A stretch of 64,000 nucleotides of DNA from Staphylotrichum longicolle (taxonomy: Eukaryota; Ascomycota; Sordariomycetes; Sordariales; Chaetomiaceae). How positions within the stretch are numbered: the first letter of the stretch is position 1; every line of letters begins with the position of its first letter. The stretch spans positions 6,820,001-6,884,000 of the forward strand of contig JAHCVI010000001.1 of the NCBI GenBank assembly GCA_019096155.1, in the 5' to 3' direction. The notes under the pieces are model-generated. The model saw only the letters and a program-made list of their open reading frames with translations. It did no database searches and was not told the origin of the DNA. The position numbers and the translations under genes were made by a program. This document shows, one piece after another, positions 47,698-60,010 of this stretch.

Positions 47698-48648
47698 TCA
47701 TTCGTCGTCCTCGTCGTCATCCTCGGGGGTTGACGCCGCTCTCTTCGACTTCTTGGCCGGCGTGCTCGAGCTGTTGCCCTCCGACTTGCGCTTCGTCGCG
47801 CCCGTCGCCGTTTTTGTGTTCATCACGGGTTCCGCTCCGTCCGCCTTGTCGCTGGACCCACCCCCGTTCCGGTCCTTCTCCATCTGCGCAACCTCCTCGG
47901 CCGTCAAGAAGCGCCCACCGGGGCCGCGGGGCCGGCGCATCGCGTGGTTGTGCCTCGATTCGTGAAGGTAAGGCTTCCGGCCCTTGCTAGTCAGCCGAAG
48001 CGCCTCCTCCAGTCTCTGCCGGGCAACCCTGCGCTTGAGAATGCGATGGAACTGCTTCGCATTGACGTAAAGAGGCGACTCCTCTACGGCGCCCGACGGC
48101 ATCTCGGGCGACTGTGGCGGCGGCATCTGCTGTGCCGCCGTCATCGGGGGCGCTACTGACGGGCGCGGACCGCCGTGGTTCAGCATCGTCGGCGCGTTAG
48201 GGACCCCAGGGCTTGCGACCTGGCTGAGCCGCCGCTGCTGAGCCATGCTGTTCATCTGCTGCGGCGACCGCGGCCCTGCCCTGGCGTCCTTCTTCGCGCC
48301 GACACTCGCCATCCTCGGCGACTGCTGCAGGCTGGGGTCCGACGGCATGTAGGGATATGAGGAGCCTGAGGCCGCGGCGGTTGCGGCCATGGCCGCAGCT
48401 TGGATCCCCGGCATGCCGTAATGCATGCTTTGCTGAGGTACCGCATACTGTGCTTGATACATGTTGTGCGGTTGTGTCGGCGACGGCTGGTGTTGCTGCG
48501 ATGGCAGGATCGGTGACGTCTGAGAAAGGTGCTGAGTTGAAGGGGAAGTGATGCTGTTGCCGCCTGCCGAGGTAGGATATCCTGTCTGGATGTGTGGTTG
48601 CGAATGTGCGCTTTGTGGTTGTTGCTGGTATTGGGCGTATTCCATCAT
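47698..48648 (-). CDS. CCAAT-binding factor subunit HAP2 (NF-YA, HapB), 316 aa
   Basis: A single-exon frame of 316 residues starting MMEYAQYQQQ. The Gln/Pro/Ser-rich N-terminal 190 residues look like an activation or disordered region. Residues 191-247 form the full NF-YA core: SPLYVNAKQFHRILKRR, the A1 helix that docks on HAP3/HAP5, a linker, and KPYLHESRHNHAMRRPRG, the A2 segment that contacts CCAAT DNA. A bipartite basic nuclear signal (KRK, KKSKR) is at 286-303, before an acidic C-terminus. The protein is the sequence-specific subunit of the nuclear HAP complex controlling respiration, iron, nitrogen and redox genes. In Aspergillus nidulans hapB is known to be negatively autoregulated; here four CCAAT pentamers lie 244-321 bp upstream of the start. 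Confidence 0.96.
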   Translation of the reverse strand: MMEYAQYQQQPQSAHSQPHIQTGYPTSAGGNSITSPSTQHLSQTSPILPSQQHQPSPTQPHNMYQAQYAVPQQSMHYGMPGIQAAAMAATAAASGSSYPYMPSDPSLQQSPRMASVGAKKDARAGPRSPQQMNSMAQQRRLSQVASPGVPNAPTMLNHGGPRPSVAPPMTAAQQMPPPQSPEMPSGAVEESPLYVNAKQFHRILKRRVARQRLEEALRLTSKGRKPYLHESRHNHAMRRPRGPGGRFLTAEEVAQMEKDRNGGGSSDKADGAEPVMNTKTATGATKRKSEGNSSSTPAKKSKRAASTPEDDDEDDE

Positions 48649-51600
48649 CCTCGGAGAGGTCCCGACTCAACGCCGAACTCGATCGGGGAGACTCGCACTG
48701 CTGTGGATAGGTTGGTGAAAGAGGGTCGACTACTGCGGAGTCGACTGCAATGAGATCTGATACAGCTTTGATGACTGGAACTACCACTCAGATTGACCCA
48801 AAGACGTCAAGCCCGCTAAATGAAGCTTCGAGACCTTGATCTATTACAGATCAACGGTGCACTGACAAGCTCAGGTCACTTGTACCTGTGGATTGGGCAG
48901 GATGTGCACCCAATCTATTGGAATGATGCGTTGGCACTCGAAGGGATGGTAGCGGAGCTGCGCAATTGGTCGCACCGCAGCATATGCAGGCTGATGTCGT
49001 TGCGAGGGCGAACTTGGGTGGCTCAGTCCCAGGCCTCTCGGGAGATGGCGTGGACAAGGGCAGCCACGTGAGGGCGGGCAGGAGCCTTCTGCGGAGGCAC
49101 CTGGCTCTCTGTCGTGAGAAAGGGCCTGAAACTCCCCGGACCGTACCGAAGCCGGGCTCTGGAGAGGCAGGGAGAAACAACAACGGTTGCACAAGTGTAA
49201 TGTCGTAGCAAAACAAGCCCCAGTTGTTACTCCAGGGTGGTTTTTGCCGTTTGGTCTTACTCTGGCGGATCAGATCTATCAAACCCAGTACGTTAGTGTG
49301 CCAGTTCTTGAGAAGAGTGAGAACACTCCAGTGGACAAGACGGAGAGCGGCGCTGAGTGGTTGGGCGGTGTCCCTTTTGGCGCCTTGGGCCCAGGACCGG
49401 TTTGATGCGCTGGCATGCATGACGGAATATGCACGAGCCAGGCCCACCGTGTCAACCAGCTCATCACCCCAAGCCTAGTTGGGGCGACAGCACCAAAGCG
49501 GAATGGGCGAGGCCAGAGGCAACCAAGGATCGGGGCTGGGACTGACGGGACTCGAGCTGCGCATCTCATCGCATGGAGCCGCATCAGAAGTTGTTGGTCC
49601 CAGGGCACATGTCGCGCCAAAGCCTCCGCCGCAGCCAGGCCGCCTAGTGCATGCAGCTTCTCCGCTGTTTCCAAACCCGCAGCCAGGATGCGGTGCAGGC
49701 CGAGAAGAGTAAGGGAAGTGTGCAATGGTTGCACGAAAGCGTGTTGAGGGAGTGGGGAAGTCCAAGACGTCCGATGGTGTGGGTGGGGGGAACGGTTTGT
49801 CTCTAAGGAACCAGGACCGTGACCGTTCGTGAAGATGGGGAGGGTTCCAGGGATGGGATAAGACAAGAGAGAAACTCAGGGAGGGGGAAAAGAGCGCGTA
49901 CGCACCGTCTGGAGGCCCTCGGAATCCTGTGGTTCGGTGTTGTTGGTGTTAATTCTCGAATAAGCTCACTTGGTTGTGCGTCAGTACACACTCGTGATGT
50001 GTGAATGAGAAGAAGCGGCGAGCCCAAAGGGCCTCATGTATCGCCGGGTACAGTGAGAATAAAAGACGTCGACAAGCCAGCACGCAGATTGGTCTGGTCT
50101 CGACATGCAGCCGCGGGGAGGGGTAGACGCGACGCCGGCGGGTAGGCAATGCAAGGAAAACCCTCCAAATACGTGCAGAAGGCCGAAATAACAAGAGGTA
50201 CTTACACGACGAGTGACGGGCGGGCGGTAAAGGGAGGGCACTGCGCGTCGATACCAGCGGTTGCAGCTGGAAATCAAAACGGGGCAGATCTGAGAGAACA
50301 AGGCTGGTGATTGAGCAGCGACGAGATCGTGTTAATTGCCGTCCGCAGTCAGGAACTGTCACGGGACTGAGACAGGGCCAATGGTGAGGCCGATGAGGAG
50401 GCTGAGGGAGGTGATAGGTCTTCAGGCTGGTGGTGTTTTCCCCTTCCTTATGTCGCTTGGGACGGGTGCTGATTTGCTCAAGGCTTGTGTGCCTTTTTGC
50501 GCTCGACTGGTGACTGGCTGGAAACAGAGCTAAAGCTGTTTCGGAGCTCAAGTCGCCAGAGAGTGGATACCAAAGGCGATCTGGGTGCCTGTGGCAAGGT
50601 GTGAGTGGGCTTTGTCCTTGGTCCAAGTCTGGTCCGATGGCCCGCGATCGACCGCCTCGCCGGGCTGGAAAGCAGGCTTGGTTGATGGGGGCCGGGCTGC
50701 GCATTGCATCATGTCTGAAAAAGACGAGCGCAAGCTTACCACAGTAGGGTCCCCCCAAACAACCAACCTGGCCAGCTCTGCGACAGAACCGTGAAAGGTA
50801 GGAGGCGGGAAGAACACGGGCGAATAGTTGTGAGGATTGAATGCGGAGCACAAGAACACAGCATGAACGTACCTGTCTGCGCCTCCAGACGCCGGCGAAT
50901 GCGCCAAGGGTGGCTGGAAGGCTGGTGAATCTCGACTCTGGCGGACTGGTTGTCGCTGGTCCGGGCTTTGCAGCGCTGTGCAGTTGCTGCGGTGCGCGGC
51001 AGCGGGACCCTCAGGGCAAAGGCGCTTCGACTTGGTCGGGGGAAAAGGCCTAAGCGAGACCACAGGCTGCTCGAATGACGTTGGGCGAGCACAGTCTGGG
51101 TGTTTTTCGCCGTCCTTATTGGACTGCAGAGCTGTTGCTGTTGCGATTGGAGCTGGCCGTTGATTTGATGGAAATTTTTGGGGTTTGTTTGGACGGCTGC
51201 TGTCCTCTGGCGCAAGCAGGTCAGTGGAGAGGGCGATTGGGTGCTTGATTGGTTGTACGAGGGAAAGGAGGAGAGACGAGGGAAGAGCCGAACGATGATT
51301 TGAGGGTGCGGACAGACCTGCTTTAACAGGAGGATTTGGTTGGATGAATCAGCTAGCGAAGTGGGGCCATCCGCAGAGGATTTTGCACCTTCTCGCGGTG
51401 GCTGGCGGGGTTGAAGGGAGGGGTAGGGTCTGAGAGAGAAGGGGGTGTCGATGGAGGAAAGTGCCCGCTGCGGGCTCTCAGAAAATCGGCGAACGCTGCG
51501 GTCAGCTTTGGGCAGGTGCAACGCGCGTGTGTCCCCCAACCCCACGCATCCGATGGTCTGGTGCCTGACCAGCAGCTGCTACTCGAGTCAACCGAACCAA

Positions 51601-54600
51601 AGTCAAAAGTCAATCTATCTCGCCAGTTGAAGAAGGACCCTGCCACGACCCTGCTGAAGGGATGCGAAAACCACTCGACAGGTCAATCGTCTCAGACTCT
51701 CGCGGTTGCATTGACGAGGATACCCGACTTTTTGCTTCTGTTTGCTGATGACGTGACTCAAATGGTGGCGGTCGGGCTGCCAAGCGAGACAGTCAGGCTC
51801 GGGGGGGGATGCTGAAAGAAGAATCTCAACATCAACTGCGGTCCTTTCCAGCACCAAGCTCGAGCTTCAAGGCACATCCTCGTCGCTCAAACGTGCAGGC
51901 ATGCAACGTTATCCGGGATACTTTGCGGTTCGTTGATAGAGAAGAACACAAAGGGCATATCTCCCAAGTACGGAGTACAGCACTGCAAATCACCCCGGCA
52001 GCTCCCCTCCGGATCTACCGCAATACCTGATTCCCTCCCTTTCTCACACGGCTGGTTGGGACGGACAGAAACTCACCGGCTTCGTGCTGTCTGGGACAGC
52101 AGGATGCCGGCTTCACCGACGATCGGCAGAGGAGTCCTGTCACCCTCACACTCACCTCCGTCACCCCTTCTGCTGACAACCACCCTTCCGGCTGTTGTGT
52201 AGCTGTTCGGACGGAGCCTAAATTTAGCCCAGGCAACGTCACCCAAAACCCATCGAGCTGCTGGCAGCGGAAACAGGGAACACGCGCTGGCGCATTCTGA
52301 AGCTTGGGGCTATCAGCCTTACAGGAGAACTACCCACCGGACTGGCTTTTGCCTGCTGCGAACCGCTTCCGCGAATCGACCCTAACCGCGGTCCGGCAGA
52401 TGCGATCCACTGACCTGGACATCTCAGGGCGACCCAGAAAAGGAAGGGCCCGGTTTGCCTGCGGCCGACGAAAGGACGTGAAAGCAGTCCTGGGCTTGAG
52501 CTGATCCGCTCGATTTGCCAAACAGCCGGATGCGATGGAGCATATTGGTCGCAGCCGGGTGCCGGACCAGGAACCGGGCGGCCAGGGAGGCGTGCCAAGT
52601 CTGTGTGGGCCGGTGCATCAAGAAACAGCTCGGTGTCCAGACTCCAACCCCAAAAAGTCGGTGTGGGATCCGCTCCCAACCCAATCAGACGTCGCCCTCA
52701 CCCTTCCCGATCCCAAGATCCAATGAGCTCCCAGGGCGGTCAGCAGTGCCGTGTTCGTCAACCTTTCCAGAAGACTCGGGAAGCCCAGTTGGCGATTTGA
52801 AATAAACGACTTCCACAAAAACTTTTTGACAGCGCTGTCTTATCAGGTCTCCCTCAACAACTTTCAGCTGGTTATCCTGCACAAAAAGTTTGCCGAGACC
52901 AGAGTGGGGAGTGAATGTCGTCCGGGACTGCTTCCCCCCGCCTCGAGAGGGCTGATGGAGCAGTTCCATTGCGAGCACAGGGCCACGGACGGCAGCCTGA
53001 CACGAAGGAACGTGCTCAAACACTGTCACTTACTCGATGCTCTTATTAATAAGTTGCCAATATGTGGGACCTCATCGACCGCCGAGGGACTTTTCCGCGC
53101 CCTCTATCACAAACACGAAGGGATGCAAGAGTTGATGCAAAGGTCCCTCAGTGCATGAATTCCCGATCCCGATCAGGTGACGACACAATGTGTCATCCAA
53201 ACGCAGGATGAGTTGTCAAATCTGTCTGCCGACTTTTGGGGTGACCCTGCGCCACTTCCCCGCAGGGTTCGGCTGCAGGCGGGTTCGGACGGGAGAAGGC
53301 TGCGTGGCGGGGGACCAGGCTGCGGCGCAGGCAGCAGCATTCCGAAATCGTTGGCTGAGACGGCTCCAAAATGCACCTTTCTGTGCGTTCTCAATGGCTG
53401 GAATTGGGGTTCGATGCGACCAATGGACTTTCCACTTGCTCCTCACTGGCCGATCCGAGGGCGAATCGCTGAGAGCTTGCGATGAACTACTGTGTATCTC
53501 GTGACGGTGTACCCCTAACCCTCTTCTTGCTTCTCTCTTGCTCTTGTCACAGACAGAAAGTTCCCTGTTTCATCCAGGACAACCGCGCATCGAGAACCCT
53601 GGTCGATTGCAAGGTCGCACTCATCCACCATGGCATCGCGACCTTCATCTCCCCAGGCGCGCACTCGGCGCAATATATGCCGCCGCAGTCTTCGAAGGAC
53701 GGGCTAAGATTGTGTCAAAGATTGTGTCAATGCCGTTCGCCGCGCTGACTCGATCATCGGTCTAATCTCGCTCCCACGCGCGCACACACCCACCGTAGAC
53801 TCGGAATGGACACTGACAAGGAAACGAGAAGGAGGAAAAAACGTGCCCATTTCTTGGCTTTTTGCGCAGATGGTGCAAGAGCGGGATCAGCCGGCGGGGC
53901 GAGGCACGTCGCGAAGCGCGGAATCGGGACTTGGGATTCAAACTTATCTCGTCTCTCCTCCGGAAGCGAACCCCTCGCCAATGAGCATCACCGTCACGCC
54001 CGTGTCACAACCTCGCTGACCCTCCTTCAGCTTCAGCGCGGGCTATCGGGCGCGAGGCTGTTCCCGCTGATGATGGGTCTTCACTCACCCGGGTGTCGCT
54101 TAGGTTTTCTTGGGTTCTGACACTTACCCCGGATTTGGCGGATGCAGGGAGCTCCCGGGTCTGTTTCAACCTGGGCTCCTGCTCACCTATCAGAGGGGCC
54201 CTTTGAAGATATCATCATCACTCAATGTGCACCTCATTCCGCGACCAAGGTTGTCCCATCAGCCTTGGTACGAAGTACCCGCCCAACTGTCAATCTGACC
54301 CAAAGGCTGGTCTCATCAAACCGAGGCCATTTTTACCTCCTCTTGTCCTTTCCATGAACCCTCGGTGACCTCACTCTGGTCTGGCAAGGGCTCCCGAAGA
54401 CAGAGTTGCCCTGCAATGCAAGCAGAGTCGACATGGATGATTTTCGGTTCCCGGCTCTTAGCTCCTCCTCCCCTTCCAATTCTGCCTCTGGTTACCTCCG
54501 AGAAACAAGGCGTGAGCTTCCAGTCAAACGTGTCCTCAAACTTCTGTCCAGTAAACACTCCGTCACCCCCCAATCCACCACTCACTTACAACCCCCAATC

Positions 54601-57600
54601 CCTCCAGCCCCTCTCTCTTCCATCTCCTGTATCGTGAAAAAAAGTACGGGCGACCTTGCGTTACCTATTCGCCACAGCGGTCAGAGATCGGCCGTAGTCC
54701 AGGCTCTCATCATCCATCCTCCAGTTCAGAGACGTCTCGTGGACACTACTGTGTAAAGCTTGTGTCTGGCCTTGAGGTTGTCCCCGCCGCTGCCACCACA
54801 CGCAGGGCAGATACGGCAAGGCCCACGTTTCTCCGATGGAAAACGTTTCAAGTGTCGCACCGGCGGCCTCGACGAGCCACGTATCTTACTGCTTCAGTTC
54901 CATCTTTTCTTGAGACTCTGCTTCTTTGTTTCGTTTGTGGGTTTTGATACACGTTTGAAGGGGTAAACAAGACACGTGCAACTGTGCCGGAGCAAGGGGA
55001 GGAGAGGGATAAGGGGCGGGCTGGAGAGTTTGAAGTGGTTCTTGTTGGCGTCGAGCAGAATCTAGCCTCCGTGGCATAACTACCTATCTCACGTCTGTTG
55101 TACGGAGGTGGGTTACTTGTCGGTTTTAGCAGCTGCCTGTCACTCTCCTGGCGCCGGATTGACGGCCGCCTCGATGAAGTGTTTAGCGATCCTGAGATGG
55201 GTGACAATTGTTGTGGGTGTCATTTCCTGTCAGGGGTGAAGGTTGTTGGGAATGACTTTTGCCTTTGTGTCTTTGTGTCGTCGAGCAGTAGATGATGGAC
55301 TTTTGGTGCGAAAGACTGTCCTACTCCTTGTGTTCTTTTGGCTAACGCCTGGAATAAGCTGAACTACTTGGTAATGTCAGATGCTTCGACCTTTGGACGA
55401 GACTGGCAGTTATTTTGGGGAGCTCTGCTGTCCGGGACTCTGACCACATCTCCAAGGGCTTAATGCCCGCGCCATGCTTTGTGTATCGGTCCCGGCTACG
55501 ATGGATTGGCATCTGGGTTGATGGTTGAAGTTTACACATGGGGCTTTGGCAGCTATGATCTCAGGGAGTTTCCACCCGAGATCCAGATCAATAACTTTTG
55601 CAGGCGGCAGTTTGGATGAGACAGTGACCGCGCTCGGCCTCGACTTGAAGGTCGTGGGAGCTCGCCGACTTAGGCAAGACTACTATCGAAAGCAATGTGT
55701 GCTCTTTTTATGAACGAGCAGGCTAGCCGAGTTCTGAAATGTGTGAGCAGCCCGTTGATCTCAGCATCGACAGCATGTGGGCGATGCTGTTGCTCATCGC
55801 GGTCCGAAGTGGCAACCGTCCAGCAGGCTTGACAAAGTTATGCCATCTCGTGCGAAAAACAAAAAGTAAAGTAGAAGAAACAGAATGCCAACCTTGTTTT
55901 ATTATACTGAGACGAATACCTAATTCTCTTTCTCACTTCAGGCTTAGCAGAAAATGCCCAACAGAAATCTTGTGCGAGTGTGATATTTGCATGCTAACGC
56001 TGTGGTCATTTGCTCTTGCCTCGGTATACCTGCCATGTGAGAATCCCAGAACTGAAGCGGCCGCAGAGCTCCTTCCCTTCCGTTTAGTATCGAAAAAGTG
56101 ACCCGGTTTCCCTTCCTGCAACTCGACACAATTGTTGATGATTCCTCACCTGCCTCGCTCCATCCGAAACCACCCTGCCACGCAGCACGAAGCCTGAGCC
56201 CAACACATCCATGCAGTTGAGCACTGCCCGCGGCGCAACCGAAAAACGCCCTTCGACATTCCACAGACAGGGGAACACGTACGCTGTGATTGAGCGACTC
56301 CCGGTTTCGCGCATCTCTTTGGTCCACACAACTGACCGGCGTCCTCGTTGTGCTTGTCGACTTTGCGGGCTTGTCATTGAGCGGATCTGCGCTTGCATTG
56401 CCGCTAGCACAGCACTGACGCTCTGTGAGGGACGCAGAGGAGGGACAAGACAGACAAGACATACTTGCTTGGGAGCAGGAAGCTGCTTCCAGACACGGAA
56501 TCGGGACTCCGATTCGTTCCCTGCCTCACTACAAATTCCCTCTGACCGCCTCGTCACTTGTCGACCAGTCTCCGACCATCCCGAGAAACCGCCATGCACT
56601 CCTCCAGTTCTCGTCACCGCATAGCGCATCCTACTTGGCCCCAAGGATTTAGGGGTGCCGTGAGGTCGAACGTGGATGGGCCAGGGGGGCAAGGATCACT
56701 GCAGAGTACTCAACCAGCCAAAGATCACCGAGTATGTTGTGGCAACTGGCAGAAGCGATACGAAATCAGCAACAACCGGCCGATTTACTCCTCACAGACG
56801 GGCAAACCGGAAGCAACCCTGACGTGGGTTGTGATCTCCAGTCGACATCGATCGTGGACATCGATCCTGTTCTTGAAGAATCCCACAGAAGCCAATAAGC
56901 GCTTGTTGACGACGACCAGTTGGTCAGGGCCATAGGAGAGGCGGGAATAGACGCAACGGCGCAGTTGCTCCCTCCTATTCGGTCCTTAAGCGCTCCGGCG
57001 GCAGATGAAGGAGCGCTGGCCTCTCCTCGTGGCCCGGCGCTATCCCAAACTCAGATTGAGGTCAACGTTGACGTCAAGGCTCATGGAGCAGGATTGCCTC
57101 TCGACCTTACGAACCGCTGGCTAACCATGTATGAAACGGAGCCAGAAGCGCTGGGCCATGTTGCACGGCAAGTTCTGGGAATTTGAACCGTCTCATGGTC
57201 CACCACGGAGCAAGCTGTCCGAGGAAAGACAACGAGTTTTGAAGACATGGGCAGTCAGGGCCAAAACAGGACGGGCAGAAGGTGCCCCGGCTACCCACCT
57301 TGCTTGTGGTGGGGAGGTGATGTCGTCCTGCTTTCGATAGCGGCTACCGCACAACCTGGTGGCCCAATCGTCTTTGTGGTGGGAGGCTGGTCGCCACGAG
57401 AACGGGCCCCTGGTACGCCCCTTGACTCCGCACCGTGACGCCGTCCCTCTCACAGTCAGTTCGAGGCATGCTGTGGTGGTCTCGCATACCCAAGGATGCA
57501 AAGGATCAGTTTACTGCCAGCCACATGCACCGTCAATGCTGAGCGTTGACCAGTGCAGGCCACGTGCGAAAGCTAAGCGGGAGACCGCACTGCCGGACAA

Positions 57601-60010
57601 CGAGAACCGAAGTGGCATGCTGAGCCGCCCAAGACAGTCGACGGGAGGGCCGCAGAGCAGGCCAGCCCTTTCGATCCGATCAACGGAAGCAGAGGTGTTA
57701 CCAGGGGAACTGGCGCGCGCTCTGGGGAAGTTATATTCCCAGGAGCGAGGTGGTATGGAGAGACGTGGACGGCGAGCCAATGGTTGACTGGTGGGAAGCG
57801 GCAAGATGCGTACCGACGCCGGCAGCGTGGGAACGCCAGCCAACGGAAGCTCCTCGAGCCTGGCAGCTTCTTGCAAGCGCGTCAACAGCCGCGCGCAGTC
57901 TGTTGGCTCGTAGTTCCATGAGAGGTCTGGAAGCTGCGGCCTCAGGATTAAGCGCGCCTGCAAGTCAGGGATTCGCGGACGGAGAGCCACTGGGCAGTCC
58001 CGGGAGAAGGATGACGGAGCCGCTAGCCTCTGGGAGGCCATGGATGCAGCTGGATGACGCGCGCTCTGCTGGAGCATTTGGGATGGCGGCTCAAGAAAGA
58101 GCTTAGCCAGTGGTTGTGGCTGGTCGTGGAAGCCATGCAGAAGGCTACCCGCCCACCAGCCTAGCAACGAGCTGCAGGATGGATGGCGGTTATACTCTCC
58201 GCACCAAAGGATTGTGCATATATGCGCTGCGCTCCCCGACGCATGGGGAAATATCAAGGAACCGAAGAACCAAGCCGTTCAGCTCAAGAGCACTCGCTCA
58301 GAACTGACTCGTTGACGTGCCGAAGCAACCCAGCCGCCACCGTTCGAACCGCAGCACTTGCACATATTCACAGGCTGGCCCCGTGGACATATCTGACCTT
58401 AATACCAAGCTCTCGAAAGGATCCGTCACGAGGCCCCCCTAATCCACCTTCTCTTCACCATCTAGCCGCTGCACTGTGTACAGGCACCGCTGATAGCCTC
58501 GTTTCGCTGGCCTTCATCATCAAGCACGACTCTTTTGACCTCGGCTCCCTCAACCCCGGTTCTTAAGGCCTGAGAACCTCTTCGCGGACTTGTTTCTATT
58601 CTCGAGTGCGGTGTCACAGCTCTTCAGCACTCGGAGTCGACCTCGAGACACCTGTCGTTGCCCTCAGCTGTCGTTGTGGTACCTGGTGAGCGGCAAGCCC
58701 TGGGCCAATGAGACGGCGTCGTGCTAATAATATGACCTTAGCGCCCATCCCTGCTGAGCTTCATTGCGGCCACCGCCAATCAGACGGGAGAATTCTGCCC
58801 TGGCGGTTGAGATACCGACGCCATCACGATCCGTCTGGGTGGCTCGTGGCAAGCCCCAAGCACCATCCACAGTGCTGGGCCCGGTGTCCCTTGGTTGTCT
58901 TGATTCTGCGAATCGGACTCGTCACTCTCCTCCCGGCGAACACGGGACGTCCTGGAGGCTTCCGCGTTGGCCCAGCTTCTCCCCGCAAACCAGCAAATCA
59001 GTCCGTGGAGCACCCGCGACCAAATTTCACCCTGGTCACCACGACAAATCTCCGCCTCGGACATCACGGTCTGCCTGCCTCGGCGGCTCGCCATATCAGA
59101 CCCTGTTAAGCGCTCAGTTCTACAGGCAGTGAGTGCAACCTTTTATTATCTCATCTCCCGCCTCCATCCCCGGTCGAAGACCTGTCCCCTCTGCTCCCTC
59201 AGAAGGAGCACCTTTCCCAAGGAGGAACAGCGGAGGAACGAGTGAAGAAAGCACGGGCGACGACACGGGCACCCAGCTGCAACTCGAGTCACATCTCAGC
59301 ACACTTTCACGCTTCCACTGCCGCCCGAGACCACCCCCCTGTCCCCTGTCGAGTGGTCGCTTCTCGCTTGTCGAGCCCGCCCCACCGCGGCCGCCCTCCC
59401 CATTTGCCGCTGCTTTAAGCCCCTCTCAGTGACGAGGTGTGCTGTCGCCGAACCCCTGCCTTCAACACGATTGCTTCTTCAAGCCGCCCTCCGCTTGATC
59501 CTTCCTCGTGGCTTGTCCAGCGTCAAGCCGACCACTGGATGCAAAGACACAATTGTTAGCCACCACAGACTAACGCCTCCAACTGCTTTCAGGCCGGTCC
59601 TCTGGCGTCTGCCCCCACTTGGTCTCGACGCGGGCCGAATCCACAAACCAACAGCACCGACTGTCGTTGAGCTCGTCCAAGCCACGCAACAGAACCCCCC
59701 CCGTACGCCAACCCGGTGTGCTGGGATTCAAAGGACAGGGATACCGCGCCAGCCAGGAGCTTCGCCCGAAACTTGCCCACGCGGGGAGCCAGTGCTTGAT
59801 CCTTCCGCGCTTGCAGCCTGGACCACTTCGGTCCAAGACCCATCCTTCATATAACCATTTGCTGCCCACCCGCCTGCACCTCCCATCTCCCTCTCCTCCT
59901 CAACTGCCGGATCCGACTCTCACCCTCGCCCGAGGTGAGCCGACTGCCAGTTCGACACACACTACCTTGGACACATCCGTCGGTCCCCTTCTCACCGACA
60001 AGCCGCCAAC
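48649..60010. other. 11.4-kb region without a recognised gene
   Basis: The first 0.3-3 kb is the HAP2 promoter and possibly a long spliced leader: good minus-strand donor-like motifs occur at about 50880 (AGGTACGTTC), 50205 (GTAAGTAC) and 49905 (GGTGCGTACG), and an acceptor preceded by TACTGACG near 49970. Beyond this, overlapping frames on both strands to about 300 codons show no recognisable domain; several start at GTG or TTG. The last kilobase before 60011 is C/T-rich on the plus strand, as a leader would be. No tRNA, transposon or satellite was seen. Confidence 0.4.
48892..48969. promoter_or_regulatory. CCAAT-box cluster upstream of HAP2
   Basis: Four CCAAT pentamers on either strand within 78 bp: ATTGG at 48892-48896, a perfect inverted pair CCAATCTATTGG at 48910-48921, and ATTGG at 48965-48969. 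They lie 244-321 bp upstream of the HAP2 ATG, where fungal CCAAT boxes commonly act. The site class is that of the encoded protein itself. Confidence 0.6.

Noticed and set aside
49949..50851. 300-codon minus-strand frame with donor- and acceptor-like motifs
   Set aside because: The translated pieces between the motifs resemble no protein; more likely non-coding leader or transcript.
52751..53158. 135-codon plus-strand frame starting MFVNLSRR
   Set aside because: The first codon is GTG, the opposite strand is equally open, and no motif is present.
54433..54756. 107-codon plus-strand frame starting MDDFRFPALS
   Set aside because: The start context is fair and the first half is plausible, but there is no recognisable family and no support from splice sites or promoter; too weak to call.
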